Origin: Pseudomonadota bacterium
GTDB lineage: Bacteria; Pseudomonadota; Alphaproteobacteria; Rhizobiales; Hyphomicrobiaceae
Assembly: GCA_023392135.1 (NCBI GenBank)
Contig: JAEVZQ010000480.1
Coordinates: 1 to 10,009, forward strand
Reading direction: 5' to 3'
DNA: 10,009 nucleotides
Positions 1-7,031 of this stretch are shown here, piece after piece (within the stretch, counting starts at the first letter, position 1; every line of letters starts with the position of its first letter). The notes under the pieces are model-generated. The model was not told where the DNA came from and ran no database searches. It worked only from the letters and a program-made list of their open reading frames with translations. The position numbers were made by a program, and so were the translations under genes.

Positions 1-19
1 GTGCGTTGTCTGTGGGTTA

Positions 20-52
20 CAGGTGGAAACCTGCGACGCGGCGCCGGCCGCG
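20..52 (-). terminator. Two small hairpins just downstream of rsmB; possible terminator
   Basis: On the minus strand the rsmB stop codon (58-60) is followed 5 bases later by a GC-only stem of 6 pairs (37-42 with 47-52, loop 43-46). A second stem of 5 pairs comes next (20-24 with 29-33, loop 25-28). No T-rich tract follows either stem in the direction of transcription, so these are not classic intrinsic terminators. They could slow polymerase or protect the 3' end of the htpX-rsmB message. Positions 1-57 hold no other recognisable feature. Confidence 0.3.
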
Positions 53-57
53 CGTTC

Positions 58-1431
58 TCAATGAAGCCGTCTCAGGCGCGCCGCATAGAAGCCGTCCATG
101 CCCGACATGGCTTGACTCTCCAGGCGCAGATGAAATGGGAATGTGCGCAGATCCCCAACGGACGTGATCCATTCCGCAGCGATGCCTGCCTCGCCGGGTT
201 TGATCGGAACGCGCTCGAAGGCCTCTCCGAACCGAGCGAGAAAGCGTGCGATCTGCTGCGGTCCCTCCTCAGGCTCCAGCGAGCAGGTACAGTAGATCAG
301 AAGCCCTCCGGGTTTGACGAGGTCGGCGGCATTCGCGAGCAACCGCCCCTGGAGCATGACGAGTCGATCGAGGTCGCTCTCCCGCTTCAGGTGCAGGATA
401 TCCGGATGCCGGCGGATGGTGCCGGTGGACAGGCATGGCGCATCCAGCAGAATGCCATCGAACGTCTGGCCGGGGCTCCACTCCGCTGCATCGGCGTGAA
501 CGACCTCGGCCTCGAGATGCAGTCGGGCCAGATTGGCCTTCAGACGCTCGATCCGCCTCTCGTCCACCTCTACGGCCGAGACACGCGCGCCTGCTGCCGC
601 TAGTTCCGCCGTCTTGCCACCGGGAGCCGCACACATGTCGGCGATCCGCTGGCCCTCAACATTGCCGAGCAGCTTCGCGGGTAACGCCGCCGCGGCGTCC
701 TGCACCCACCAAGCCCCCTCGTCGAAGCCCTCGAGGTTTTCGATGCGACCCTCGGCGAGTAAGCGAATAGACCCTGTCGGAAGGAGAGTTCCGCCCAAGC
801 GCCTTGCCCATTCCTCCGGTTCGGACTTCACCGTGATGTCCAGAGGCGCCTCGCGCAAGGACGCCTCACCGATCAGCTCTGCCGTATCCGATCCGTAAGC
901 CGCGCTCCAGCGCGTCCGTAGCCAACCAGGAATGTTCAGCCTCACCGGATCCTGAACGGCTGCAATCTCCCCACCTTTTTCCGAAACGCGCCGCAGCACC
1001 GCATTCGTGAGGCGATCGAAGCGACGTGCGCGCGGATCGCGGCGAGCCTGCTCGACGGCGAGGTTGATAACCGCATGCGGGGCGCTGCCCAGGAACACGA
1101 GCTGCGCCGCCGCCGCCAGAAGAATGGACGTCAGTCGCCCGCGATCCCGCGGCAGCGGCCGCTCGATGAAGGCGCCGCTGATATCCGTGAGTTGCCCGTG
1201 TCGCCGCAGGACAGTGGCAGTGATCAGCCGCGCAAGGCCGCGATCATTCCCGGCAAGCTCGCGATACTCCTGGCGCGCCATTCCATAAGCGAGGGCCTCT
1301 TCGAACGTCCGCCCCCGGTCGAGCACACTTGCAATAAGCTCGACCGCAAGCTCTCGCGCCAACAGCCCCGAGGGCAACTGGCGCGGTCCGGGCTTGGGCC
1401 GTTCCTTCGTCCGATTCTGGCTTGCTGCCAT
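58..1431 (-). CDS. rsmB: 16S rRNA (cytosine-C5)-methyltransferase, RsmB/NOP2-Sun family
   Basis: The product is a 457-residue SAM-dependent methyltransferase expected to make m5C in the small-subunit rRNA (C967 in E. coli numbering). An N-terminal NusB-like RNA-binding domain spans about residues 20-150. The Rossmann catalytic domain follows, with the SAM loop MCAAPGGKT at 266-274, the DAPCLSTG motif at 330-337 (C333) and the YCTCSLEPEE motif at 380-389. C383, in the TCS triplet, is the expected nucleophile, and C333 the expected release cysteine. Length fits the family. I chose the ATG at 1431, which lies 5 bases after the htpX stop. The frame stays open to a TTG at 1446, which would overlap htpX by 10 bases and add five residues. 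Co-transcription with htpX is likely from the spacing. RsmB is a good match; RsmF is unlikely because of the NusB-like N terminus. Confidence 0.93.
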   Translation of the reverse strand: MAASQNRTKERPKPGPRQLPSGLLARELAVELIASVLDRGRTFEEALAYGMARQEYRELAGNDRGLARLITATVLRRHGQLTDISGAFIERPLPRDRGRLTSILLAAAAQLVFLGSAPHAVINLAVEQARRDPRARRFDRLTNAVLRRVSEKGGEIAAVQDPVRLNIPGWLRTRWSAAYGSDTAELIGEASLREAPLDITVKSEPEEWARRLGGTLLPTGSIRLLAEGRIENLEGFDEGAWWVQDAAAALPAKLLGNVEGQRIADMCAAPGGKTAELAAAGARVSAVEVDERRIERLKANLARLHLEAEVVHADAAEWSPGQTFDGILLDAPCLSTGTIRRHPDILHLKRESDLDRLVMLQGRLLANAADLVKPGGLLIYCTCSLEPEEGPQQIARFLARFGEAFERVPIKPGEAGIAAEWITSVGDLRTFPFHLRLESQAMSGMDGFYAARLRRLH

Positions 1432-1436
1432 TCCCT

Positions 1437-2357
1437 TCAGCCCCAAGGGCCGCGGGCCGGGCCACTCGCTACACTGCTGCTCACCCCCTGACCCATTTCA
1501 GCGGCCAGCTTCTGCAGCTCCGCAATCCTGTTCTCCGTGTTGGGATGGGTCGAGAACAGGTTGTCCATGCCCTGGCCTGAGAGCGGGTTGATGATGAACA
1601 GGTGTGCCGTCGTCGGTGCCTCCTCGGCGACAGGGTTCACGATCCGGCGGGCATAGTGGTCGATCTTCTGCAGCGCCGACGCCAGCCAAAGCGGCTCGCC
1701 GCAGATGTGGGCGCCCATGCGGTCGGCCTCATATTCCCGCGAACGGCTGATCGCCATCTGCACCAGCATGGCCGCAAGCGGGGCGAGAATGATCGCCGCG
1801 AGCGCGCCGATGATGCCGAGCAGCCCGCCACCCTCATTGTCGCGCCGGCCACCGAACATCATGCTGAACTGCATCATGTTGGCGAACATGGTGATCGCGC
1901 CCGCCACCGTCGCGGCCACCGTCATGATGAGCGTATCGCGACTTCTCACGTGGGCCAGCTCATGCGCGATCACGCCAGCCACCTCCTCTCGATCGAGCAT
2001 GTTGAGCAGGCCGGTCGAGGCACACACCGCTGCTCGCGACGGACTGCGGCCCGTGGCGAAGGCGTTCGGCTGGTCGCTGTGCATGATGTAGACCCGAGGC
2101 ATCGGCAAGCCGGCACGCTCGGCAAGCTCGCGAACGAGGGCGTAGAACTCCGGTGCAGACCGCTCATCGACCTCCTCAGCCCCGTACATCCGAAGAACCA
2201 TGCGATCGGAATTCCACAGGCTGAAGATGTTCATACCGAGGGCGATGATGAAGGCGATGACGAGGCCCGTCTTGCCACCGACCAGGGCTCCCAGCGAGAC
2301 CAGGATGGCCGTCATCAAAGCCAGCAGAACACCTGTTTTGATGTAGTTGCTCGTCAT
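1437..2357 (-). CDS. htpX: Membrane zinc metalloprotease HtpX (peptidase M48B)
   Basis: This 306-residue inner-membrane protease of the HtpX family is expected to degrade damaged membrane proteins alongside FtsH. Two hydrophobic segments lie at about 10-27 and 30-48, and two more at about 143-165 and 178-203. The HEXXH zinc site reads HELAH at 132-136. The downstream Glu ligand is in the EYEAD motif (E208), and the NAFATGR stretch before the active site is typical of the family. E. coli HtpX has 293 residues, so length is normal. I preferred the ATG at 2357 over an upstream one at 2378 because a strong Shine-Dalgarno (AGGGGAG, minus strand, 2364-2370) sits 6 bases before it. Downstream rsmB follows after 5 bases. 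A candidate RpoH promoter lies about 70-100 bases upstream, in keeping with heat-shock control known for htpX in other bacteria. The C-terminal tail (Ser/Ala/Gly/Pro-rich) is variable. Confidence 0.95.
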   Translation of the reverse strand: MTSNYIKTGVLLALMTAILVSLGALVGGKTGLVIAFIIALGMNIFSLWNSDRMVLRMYGAEEVDERSAPEFYALVRELAERAGLPMPRVYIMHSDQPNAFATGRSPSRAAVCASTGLLNMLDREEVAGVIAHELAHVRSRDTLIMTVAATVAGAITMFANMMQFSMMFGGRRDNEGGGLLGIIGALAAIILAPLAAMLVQMAISRSREYEADRMGAHICGEPLWLASALQKIDHYARRIVNPVAEEAPTTAHLFIINPLSGQGMDNLFSTHPNTENRIAELQKLAAEMGQGVSSSVASGPARGPWG

Positions 2358-2425
2358 CGACAACTCCCCTGCGGACACGCCCGCCGCCGGCCGCGCTCAT
2401 CTGTCTGGCTCGGCGCGGCACAACT

Positions 2426-2455
2426 ACATGGTATATAGGTAGCCACCCGTTCAAG
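2426..2455 (-). promoter_or_regulatory. Candidate RpoH (sigma-32 type) promoter for htpX
   Basis: Read on the minus strand, CTTGAA (2455-2450) is followed by 16 bases and then TACCATGT (2433-2426). The sigma-32 consensus is CTTGAA, 13-17 bases, then CCCCATNT. The -35 element is exact, and the -10 octamer matches at CCAT and its final T. Transcription would begin near 2419, giving a leader of about 60 bases before the htpX ATG. No equally good housekeeping promoter is visible for htpX in this 121-base divergent intergenic stretch. The match is by eye only. Confidence 0.5.
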
Positions 2456-2478
2456 ATCCGTACCAGCGCCAGGACGCC

Positions 2479-2673
2479 ATGACCGACAGGACCGAACCAA
2501 CGCCACCGAAGGGCCCTCTTTCACCGGCCGCTCAGCGCGCGCTCGAGGAAGCCGAGGAGCGGCGTCGCCAGGCCGGCTCCGACGCGCGCCCGGCGGAGCT
2601 CGGTGGCCGCAAGGGCCCTGATCCTGTCCGGTATGGCGACTGGGAGAAGGGCGGGATCGCCTCGGATTTCTGA
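2479..2673 (+). CDS. DUF1674 / SDHAF4-family succinate dehydrogenase assembly factor
   Basis: This 64-residue soluble protein has a charged, low-complexity N-terminal half (Pro/Glu/Arg-rich, likely helical at about 16-33). The conserved DUF1674 signature occupies the C-terminal third (GGRKGPDPVRYGDWEKGG at 42-59) and ends in SDF at the exact C terminus. The family includes mitochondrial SDHAF4 (yeast Sdh8), which binds the flavinated SdhA subunit and helps assemble complex II. Small stand-alone members are common in alphaproteobacteria. The ATG at 2479 follows a modest AGGA at 2471-2474, four bases away. It is transcribed divergently from htpX and sits upstream of the tRNA-Ser gene, with no close operon partner. 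Family assignment is firm; the assembly role in this organism is inferred. Confidence 0.88.
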   Translation: MTDRTEPTPPKGPLSPAAQRALEEAEERRRQAGSDARPAELGGRKGPDPVRYGDWEKGGIASDF

Positions 2674-2716
2674 GTCGACAGCCCACCAAGATAGGGCGCA
2701 GGCCCACGCGATCCGC

Positions 2717-2746
2717 CTTGAACCGGCCAGCGATGGCCGCTATAGC
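2717..2746 (+). promoter_or_regulatory. Candidate housekeeping promoter for tRNA-Ser
   Basis: TTGAAC (2718-2723) is preceded by C and separated by 17 bases from TATAGC (2741-2746), which is also preceded by C. This agrees with the alphaproteobacterial sigma-70 pattern CTTGAC, about 17 bases, CTATAT. Transcription would start near 2753 and give a leader of about 65 bases before the mature tRNA 5' end. The rest of the 143-base gap between the SDHAF4-type gene and the tRNA shows only weak inverted repeats. Confidence 0.45.
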
Positions 2747-2816
2747 AACGCGACCAGCGCGCGAGCGGGATTCTGGTCCCGCAAAGGACCGGGAACTCAG
2801 GTCGAAAGCGCGTCCT

Positions 2817-2906
2817 GGAGAGGTGGCTGAGTGGTTGAAAGCACCGCACTCGAAATGCGGCATACGGGCAACCGTATCGGGGGTTCGAATCCCCCCCTCT
2901 CCGCCA
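2817..2906 (+). tRNA. tRNA-Ser(CGA)
   Basis: This is a complete 90-base class II tRNA that folds well. The acceptor stem is GGAGAGG (2817-2823) with CCTCTCC (2896-2902), discriminator G at 2903 and encoded CCA at 2904-2906. The anticodon stem is CCGCA (2844-2848) with TGCGG (2856-2860), and loop 2849-2855 carries anticodon CGA at 2851-2853, which reads UCG serine codons. A long variable arm (2862-2867 with 2872-2877, GCAA loop) is the mark of tRNA-Ser. The T arm has five G-C pairs (2879-2883 with 2891-2895) and loop TTCGAAT. No intron is present. UCG is expected to be a common Ser codon in a GC-rich genome. Confidence 0.98.
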
Positions 2907-2912
2907 GTATCA

Positions 2913-2944
2913 AGAGACTGCCGAAGCATCGACTTCGAGTCTCT
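2913..2944 (+). terminator. Strong hairpin immediately after tRNA-Ser, likely terminator or processing signal
   Basis: AGAGACT (2913-2919) pairs perfectly with AGTCTCT (2938-2944). After a 2-base bulge (GC, 2920-2921), CGAAG (2922-2926) pairs with CTTCG (2933-2937), closing a 6-base loop (2927-2932). That makes 12 pairs starting 7 bases beyond the tRNA 3' end. No U tract follows, so it is not a classic intrinsic terminator. It could stop transcription with help, or set the 3' boundary for tRNA trimming. The remainder up to the next gene (2945-3167) holds only a 5-pair hairpin (2974-2986), a small inverted repeat at 3146-3157 and no convincing promoter. Confidence 0.5.
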
Positions 2945-3167
2945 GTCGTGCAGCGTCCGCCACCCGATAGAGTGGAGAACCTCTCCTCGAGAACGCGGGT
3001 CCTCGGCGATCTGCAGTGACGATGGCCGGTCGCATCAGCGCCTTGAGCAGCACTTAACCAGGCCTGCGGCCGGAACCGGGTCGATTCGTGCGGCGGTGTA
3101 GGCTATCTTCCCGGATCGTGAACCGAGTGGCCGACTTCGGGTTGACGATTCCAATCGGGAGGCAGGG

Positions 3168-4079
3168 ATGCCCTTCATTAAGATCCTTTTCGCCGTTGCG
3201 CTGGGGGTGCTCTCCACCGCCGGTGCGGCAAACGCCGATGTCGTTGTTTCATCGAAGATCGATACCGAGGGCGGGGTGCTCGGCAATATCATCCTTGCCG
3301 TGCTGGACGCGCACGGTATCCCGACGACGAGCCGTATCCAGCTCGGAGGGACTCCGGTCATGCGCAAGGCGATCCTCGCCGGCCAGATCGACCTCTATCC
3401 AGAATACACGGGAAACGCGGCATATTTCTTCAACAAGGCTGACGAGCCCATCTGGAAAAATGACCAGCAGGCATACGAGGCCGCCAAGGAGCTTGATTAC
3501 GAGAATAACAAGATCGTCTGGCTGACGCCGGCGCCGGCCAACAACACCTGGGGGATCGCCGTGCGCAAGGATTTCGCCAAGGCGATCGATCTGGTGACGT
3601 TTTCCGACTTCGCCAGGTTCATCGGCACAGGCGGCGACGTGAAGCTCGCCGCATCGTCGGAGTTCGTGAACTCTGCTGCGGCTCTGCCGGCGTTCGAGAA
3701 AGCCTATGACTTCAAGCTGAAGCCAGACCAATTGATCACACTTTCCGGTGGCGACACGGCGGCGACGATCGCGGCGGCAGCGCGGCAGACGAACGGCGTC
3801 AATGCCGCGATGATCTACGGCACCGACGGCGGCATCGCGCCTTCCGATCTCGTCGTGCTGAAGGACGATAAGGGCGTGCAGCCGGTCTATCAGCCCGCAC
3901 CGATCATCCGCGAGGCGGTGCTGAAACAACACCCGCAGATCGCCGAAATCCTGAAGCCGGTTTTCCTGAAACTCGATCTCGAAACGCTGCAGAAGCTGAA
4001 CGGTGACGTGCAGGTTGGCGGCGAGCCGGCGAAGGCTGTGGCAACCGAATTTCTGAAAAAGAACGGCTTCTTGAAATAG
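3168..4079 (+). CDS. osmF: Glycine betaine/choline-type ABC transporter, periplasmic binding protein (OsmF/YehZ-like)
   Basis: This 303-residue secreted binding protein of the OpuAC/QAT family (PF04069 type) captures quaternary amines such as betaine for the following permeases. A Sec signal peptide is clear: Lys at position 5, a hydrophobic core at 6-19, and probable cleavage after ANA at residue 23. Family motifs include GGTPVMRKAILAGQIDLYPE at 60-79, then YTGN at 80-83 and PANNTWGIAV at 123-132. The C-terminal lobe has the usual PAPIIRE segment at 244-249. Length is normal. The ATG at 3168 is preceded by GGGAGG (3157-3162) at 5 bases. It heads the operon, 31 bases ahead of the long permease, and the order matches E. 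coli yehZYXW. The substrate is inferred from family and context; betaine is most likely, but choline or another quaternary amine cannot be excluded. Confidence 0.9.
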   Translation: MPFIKILFAVALGVLSTAGAANADVVVSSKIDTEGGVLGNIILAVLDAHGIPTTSRIQLGGTPVMRKAILAGQIDLYPEYTGNAAYFFNKADEPIWKNDQQAYEAAKELDYENNKIVWLTPAPANNTWGIAVRKDFAKAIDLVTFSDFARFIGTGGDVKLAASSEFVNSAAALPAFEKAYDFKLKPDQLITLSGGDTAATIAAAARQTNGVNAAMIYGTDGGIAPSDLVVLKDDKGVQPVYQPAPIIREAVLKQHPQIAEILKPVFLKLDLETLQKLNGDVQVGGEPAKAVATEFLKKNGFLK

Positions 4080-4110
4080 CTCCGCGCCCGCACAGCAGAA
4101 CGCAGCCCCC

Positions 4111-5319
4111 GTGGCGGAAATCCGGTACCTGCATCCGATAGCCAAGGAACTGGCGGCTCCCCGGCTCGACAAGTTGGGAGCCGCCATCGCCGCAATTGCC
4201 GTTTGGGGCGCCGTGGCAGCGCCATTCGCGACGTTCCGCGTCAATCGCATCGTCGAAGGCGAAGCGCGATCGACCATCGCGGCGCTGCCGCCATGGGTAG
4301 CGGCACTGCTTCTCGCCGTCATCGCCGCTGCGACCCTCGTTGCACTCTTCCGGTCACCCACACTCCTCCGCCTCGGCGCGAGCACCCTTGCTCTCGTCGT
4401 GCTCGCGGTCGCCATCGGGATCGCCGGCAGATACCTGACGCCGCCAGACACCAGCCACGCGCGCGTCTCGCCAGCTTCGGGCTTCTGGCTCCTCACTTTG
4501 GCCTTTGCACTTTCTGCGGCTGACTGCTTCACCCGCCTTCGCTTGCCGCCACTCATGCGCATTGGTGCGCTCATCGCCGCCGCCCTGGCGATCGGCCTGA
4601 TCCTCTCCTCAGGAACCTGGAACAGCCTGTCGATCATGAAAGAATATGCCAGCCGGGCCGATACCTTCTGGCTGCTCGGCGCAGAGCATCTGACGCTTGC
4701 CTTCGGCTCGCTCGTTGCCGCCGCTATCGTCGGCATCCCGCTCGGCATCGCCTGTCACCGGACGCCCGCGCTTCGCGGGCCGGTGCTCAATGTCCTCAAC
4801 ATCATCCAGACAATTCCGTCGATCGCCCTATTTGGCCTCCTGATTGCGCCGCTCGCCTGGATCGCGGCCAATGTCCCGGGTGCCGCAACCGTCGGGGTGA
4901 GCGGCATCGGCATGCCGCCGGCCTTCGTTGCGCTGTTCGGCTACTCGCTGCTGCCGATGGTCGGCAACACGGTCCTCGGGCTCGAAGGCGTGCCGCCGGC
5001 GACAAACGACGCCGCCCGCGGCATGGGGATGACCGACCGGCAGCGGCTGCTCGGTGTGGAGCTGCCCCTCGCCTTGCCGGTCATTCTGACGGGCATCCGC
5101 ATCGTTCTTGTGCAGAATATCGGGCTTGCTACGATCGCGGCGCTGATCGGCGGCGGCGGTTTCGGCGTCTTCGTCTTCCAGGGCATCGGCCAGACGGCGA
5201 TGGACCTCGTCATGCTCGGCGCCATCCCGACGGTGGCGCTCGCCTTCGCCGCCGCCATCGTCCTCGACGCCATTGTCGAGATCAGCACGAAAGGCGGGCC
5301 TCGGGAGCCGGTCTCATGA
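4111..5319 (+). CDS. yehY: Betaine-type ABC transporter, long permease subunit (YehY-like)
   Basis: This 402-residue inner-membrane permease has two parts. Residues 1 to about 185 form an N-terminal extension with several hydrophobic segments (about 21-40, 62-80, 88-106, 124-138, 151-166). From about 190 to 390 follows a standard binding-protein-dependent permease domain. Its EAA loop, which contacts the ATPase, runs from about 300 to 330 (DAARGMGMTDRQ, then VELPLALPVILTGIR). E. coli YehY has a similar length and layout, so the extension belongs to this subfamily. The start is GTG at 4111 with only a weak upstream purine stretch, so initiation may depend on coupling to the previous gene. Its TGA overlaps the ATPase ATG (ATGA at 5316-5319). 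Identification as an importer permease is firm; the yehY name rests on layout and gene order. Confidence 0.9.
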   Translation: MAEIRYLHPIAKELAAPRLDKLGAAIAAIAVWGAVAAPFATFRVNRIVEGEARSTIAALPPWVAALLLAVIAAATLVALFRSPTLLRLGASTLALVVLAVAIGIAGRYLTPPDTSHARVSPASGFWLLTLAFALSAADCFTRLRLPPLMRIGALIAAALAIGLILSSGTWNSLSIMKEYASRADTFWLLGAEHLTLAFGSLVAAAIVGIPLGIACHRTPALRGPVLNVLNIIQTIPSIALFGLLIAPLAWIAANVPGAATVGVSGIGMPPAFVALFGYSLLPMVGNTVLGLEGVPPATNDAARGMGMTDRQRLLGVELPLALPVILTGIRIVLVQNIGLATIAALIGGGGFGVFVFQGIGQTAMDLVMLGAIPTVALAFAAAIVLDAIVEISTKGGPREPVS

Positions 5320-6257
5320 TCGAGATCGACGCCGTTACCAAGCGTTACGACGGCAGACCCGTCGTCAACGGCATCTCGCTCGTCATCGAGCCGCATACCC
5401 TGACGGTGATCGTCGGCACCTCCGGTTCGGGCAAAACGACCCTCATCAGGATGATCAATCGGCTGGTGGAGCCGAGCGCCGGCGTGATACGCATCGACGG
5501 CAAGGATCATCGCACTCAGCCGCCGCACCTTCTGCGCCGGGGGATCGGCTATGTGATCCAGGGCCACGGGCTCTTTCCGCACCGCACCGTAGGGCAGAAT
5601 ATCGCGACCGTGCCGGTGCTTTCCGGCTGGGATAGGTTACGCATTGCCCATCGCGTCGATGAATTGCTCACGCTCTTCCAACTCGACCCGGCGCAATTCC
5701 GCGACCGCTACCCGCATCAGCTTTCCGGCGGGCAAAAGCAGCGCGTCGGTGTCGCCCGCGCGCTTGCCGCCAAGCCGAATATCCTCCTTATGGACGAGCC
5801 GTTCGGCGCGCTCGATCCGGTGATCCGGGACAAGGCGCAGATGGATCTCGTGTCGATCCAGAAGCAACTCGGTACGACGATCGTTCTCGTGACGCACGAC
5901 ATGGAGGAGGCCATTCACCTCGGCGACAAGATCGCCGTCATGGATGATGGCAACCTCCTGCAATACGCGACGCCGGCAGAAATCCTCGCCCGCCCTGCCA
6001 GCGAATTCGTCGAGATGCTGATCGGCACGGCCGACCGGCCGTTTCGCTATCTGTCGCTCAGCGGGCTCGGCGACATCATCGAGCCGGGCGCGGCGAAGGG
6101 CGTGCCGCTGCCGGTGACGGCCTCGCGCCGCGATGCACTTGCCGAGCTGCTCTGGTCGGGTCGCACGGCGCTGCCCGTCACCGGTGCCGGCGGTGTCGTT
6201 CTCGGGCAGGTGAGGCGCGAGACACTGCTGCGTCTGGCGGAAAGGCCGGCTTCATGA
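5316..6257 (+). CDS. yehX: Betaine-type ABC transporter, ATP-binding subunit (YehX-like)
   Basis: This 313-residue cytoplasmic ATPase powers the two permeases. All nucleotide-binding motifs are intact: Walker A GTSGSGKT at 34-41, Q-loop glutamine at 82 (YVIQGHGLFPH), signature LSGGQ at 136-140, Walker B ILLMDEP at 156-162 with catalytic E161, D-loop GALD at 164-167 and H-loop H194. Residues about 268-310 look like one CBS-type repeat (RRDALAELL, LPVTGAGGVVLGQV). ProV/OpuAA osmosensing ATPases carry two. E. coli YehX is similarly short, so this fits the non-osmosensing branch. The gene overlaps yehY and yehW by 4 bases (ATGA) at both ends, implying translational coupling and an equimolar complex. 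Confidence 0.93.
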   Translation: MIEIDAVTKRYDGRPVVNGISLVIEPHTLTVIVGTSGSGKTTLIRMINRLVEPSAGVIRIDGKDHRTQPPHLLRRGIGYVIQGHGLFPHRTVGQNIATVPVLSGWDRLRIAHRVDELLTLFQLDPAQFRDRYPHQLSGGQKQRVGVARALAAKPNILLMDEPFGALDPVIRDKAQMDLVSIQKQLGTTIVLVTHDMEEAIHLGDKIAVMDDGNLLQYATPAEILARPASEFVEMLIGTADRPFRYLSLSGLGDIIEPGAAKGVPLPVTASRRDALAELLWSGRTALPVTGAGGVVLGQVRRETLLRLAERPAS

Positions 6258-7009
6258 GACGATGGATTCCGCTGGCGCTCCGGCTTGCGGTGCTGGTGCT
6301 CCTTTCCGCCTTCATCGCGATGCCGCAATGGTTTGCACCGGTATTTCAGCCGCTGGCGGAAAACAATGCACCTGCCATTTACGATCAAGGCAGCCTGCTG
6401 GTCCTCACGCTCCTTCATCTGAGAACTGTGGCGATCGCGACTGTCGCGGCGACTCTCGTCGCCGTCGGGCTCGCGATTTTCGTGACGCGGCCGTCCGGGC
6501 GGGAATTCCTGCCGCTGTCTCGCAGTCTTGCCAATATCGGCCAGACCTTTCCTCCTGTGGCCGTCCTGGCGCTTGCCGTGCCAGCGTTCGGCTTCGGCGA
6601 GATGCCGACGCTGATTGCGCTTTTCCTCTACGGCCTGCTGCCCATCTTCGAAAATACGCTGACGGGCCTGACGACCCTGCCGGAGCCGGTGATGGAGGCG
6701 GCTCGAGGCGCAGGCATGACGCAACTCGAGTGCCTGACGCAGGTCGAGTTGCCGCTTGCCTTCCCGGTCATTCTCGCGGGAATCCGGCTCTCGGTCGTGA
6801 TCAGCCTGGCGACTGCGACGATCGGCTCGACCGTGGCGGCCAAGACCCTGGGCGAAGTGATCATAGCCGGGCTCTTGTCCAATAATCTCGCTTTCGTGCT
6901 GCAGGGCGGGCTGATCGTCGGTGCCCTCGCCATTCTCATTTATGACGGCTTTACCGGCCTGGAGCGCCTGGCGGCCAGACGCACCGGTCGCGTCGTCGCC
7001 GACGCCTGA
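6254..7009 (+). CDS. yehW: Betaine-type ABC transporter, short permease subunit (YehW-like)
   Basis: This 251-residue permease is the second membrane subunit of the importer. It has an N-terminal hydrophobic anchor (about 7-24), a short periplasmic stretch (25-47) and then a permease domain with about five further hydrophobic segments. The EAA loop is at about 148-178 (MEAARGAGMTQ, then VELPLAFPVILAGIR), nearly parallel to that of the long permease. E. coli YehW has 243 residues. The ATG overlaps the ATPase stop (ATGA at 6254-6257). It is the last gene of the operon and ends only 22 bases from the stop of the convergent nuoN. No terminator is visible in that gap. Confidence 0.92.
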   Translation: MRRWIPLALRLAVLVLLSAFIAMPQWFAPVFQPLAENNAPAIYDQGSLLVLTLLHLRTVAIATVAATLVAVGLAIFVTRPSGREFLPLSRSLANIGQTFPPVAVLALAVPAFGFGEMPTLIALFLYGLLPIFENTLTGLTTLPEPVMEAARGAGMTQLECLTQVELPLAFPVILAGIRLSVVISLATATIGSTVAAKTLGEVIIAGLLSNNLAFVLQGGLIVGALAILIYDGFTGLERLAARRTGRVVADA

Positions 7010-7031
7010 TCGTTCCCACGCGCGCGGCGAT

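Noticed and set aside
1432..1446. TTG start for rsmB overlapping htpX
   Set aside because: A rarer start codon with no clear ribosome binding site; the ATG at 1431 is more plausible, though not proved.
2358..2378. Upstream ATG for htpX adding seven residues
   Set aside because: The strong Shine-Dalgarno at 2364-2370 lies inside this extension and is well placed for the ATG at 2357.
1602..2438. 278-residue open frame on the plus strand opposite htpX
   Set aside because: Antisense shadow rich in His and Arg; htpX has all family motifs.
2354..2929. 191-residue open frame on the minus strand running across tRNA-Ser and the SDHAF4-type gene
   Set aside because: It reads through the complement of a certain tRNA gene and of a conserved small protein gene. 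The resemblance to widespread spurious proteins translated from tRNA-Ser complements is a known annotation artefact.
2980..2986. CCTCTCC copy of the tRNA acceptor strand as a possible attachment-site repeat
   Set aside because: Only 7 bases match the tRNA 3' end and the match stops before GCCA; it is better explained as one arm of a 5-pair hairpin at 2974-2986.
3249..4748. 499-residue open frame on the minus strand opposite osmF and yehY
   Set aside because: It runs antisense to two clear importer genes, has low-complexity Arg/Ala/Ser-rich text with no recognisable domain, and is what high GC content produces by chance.
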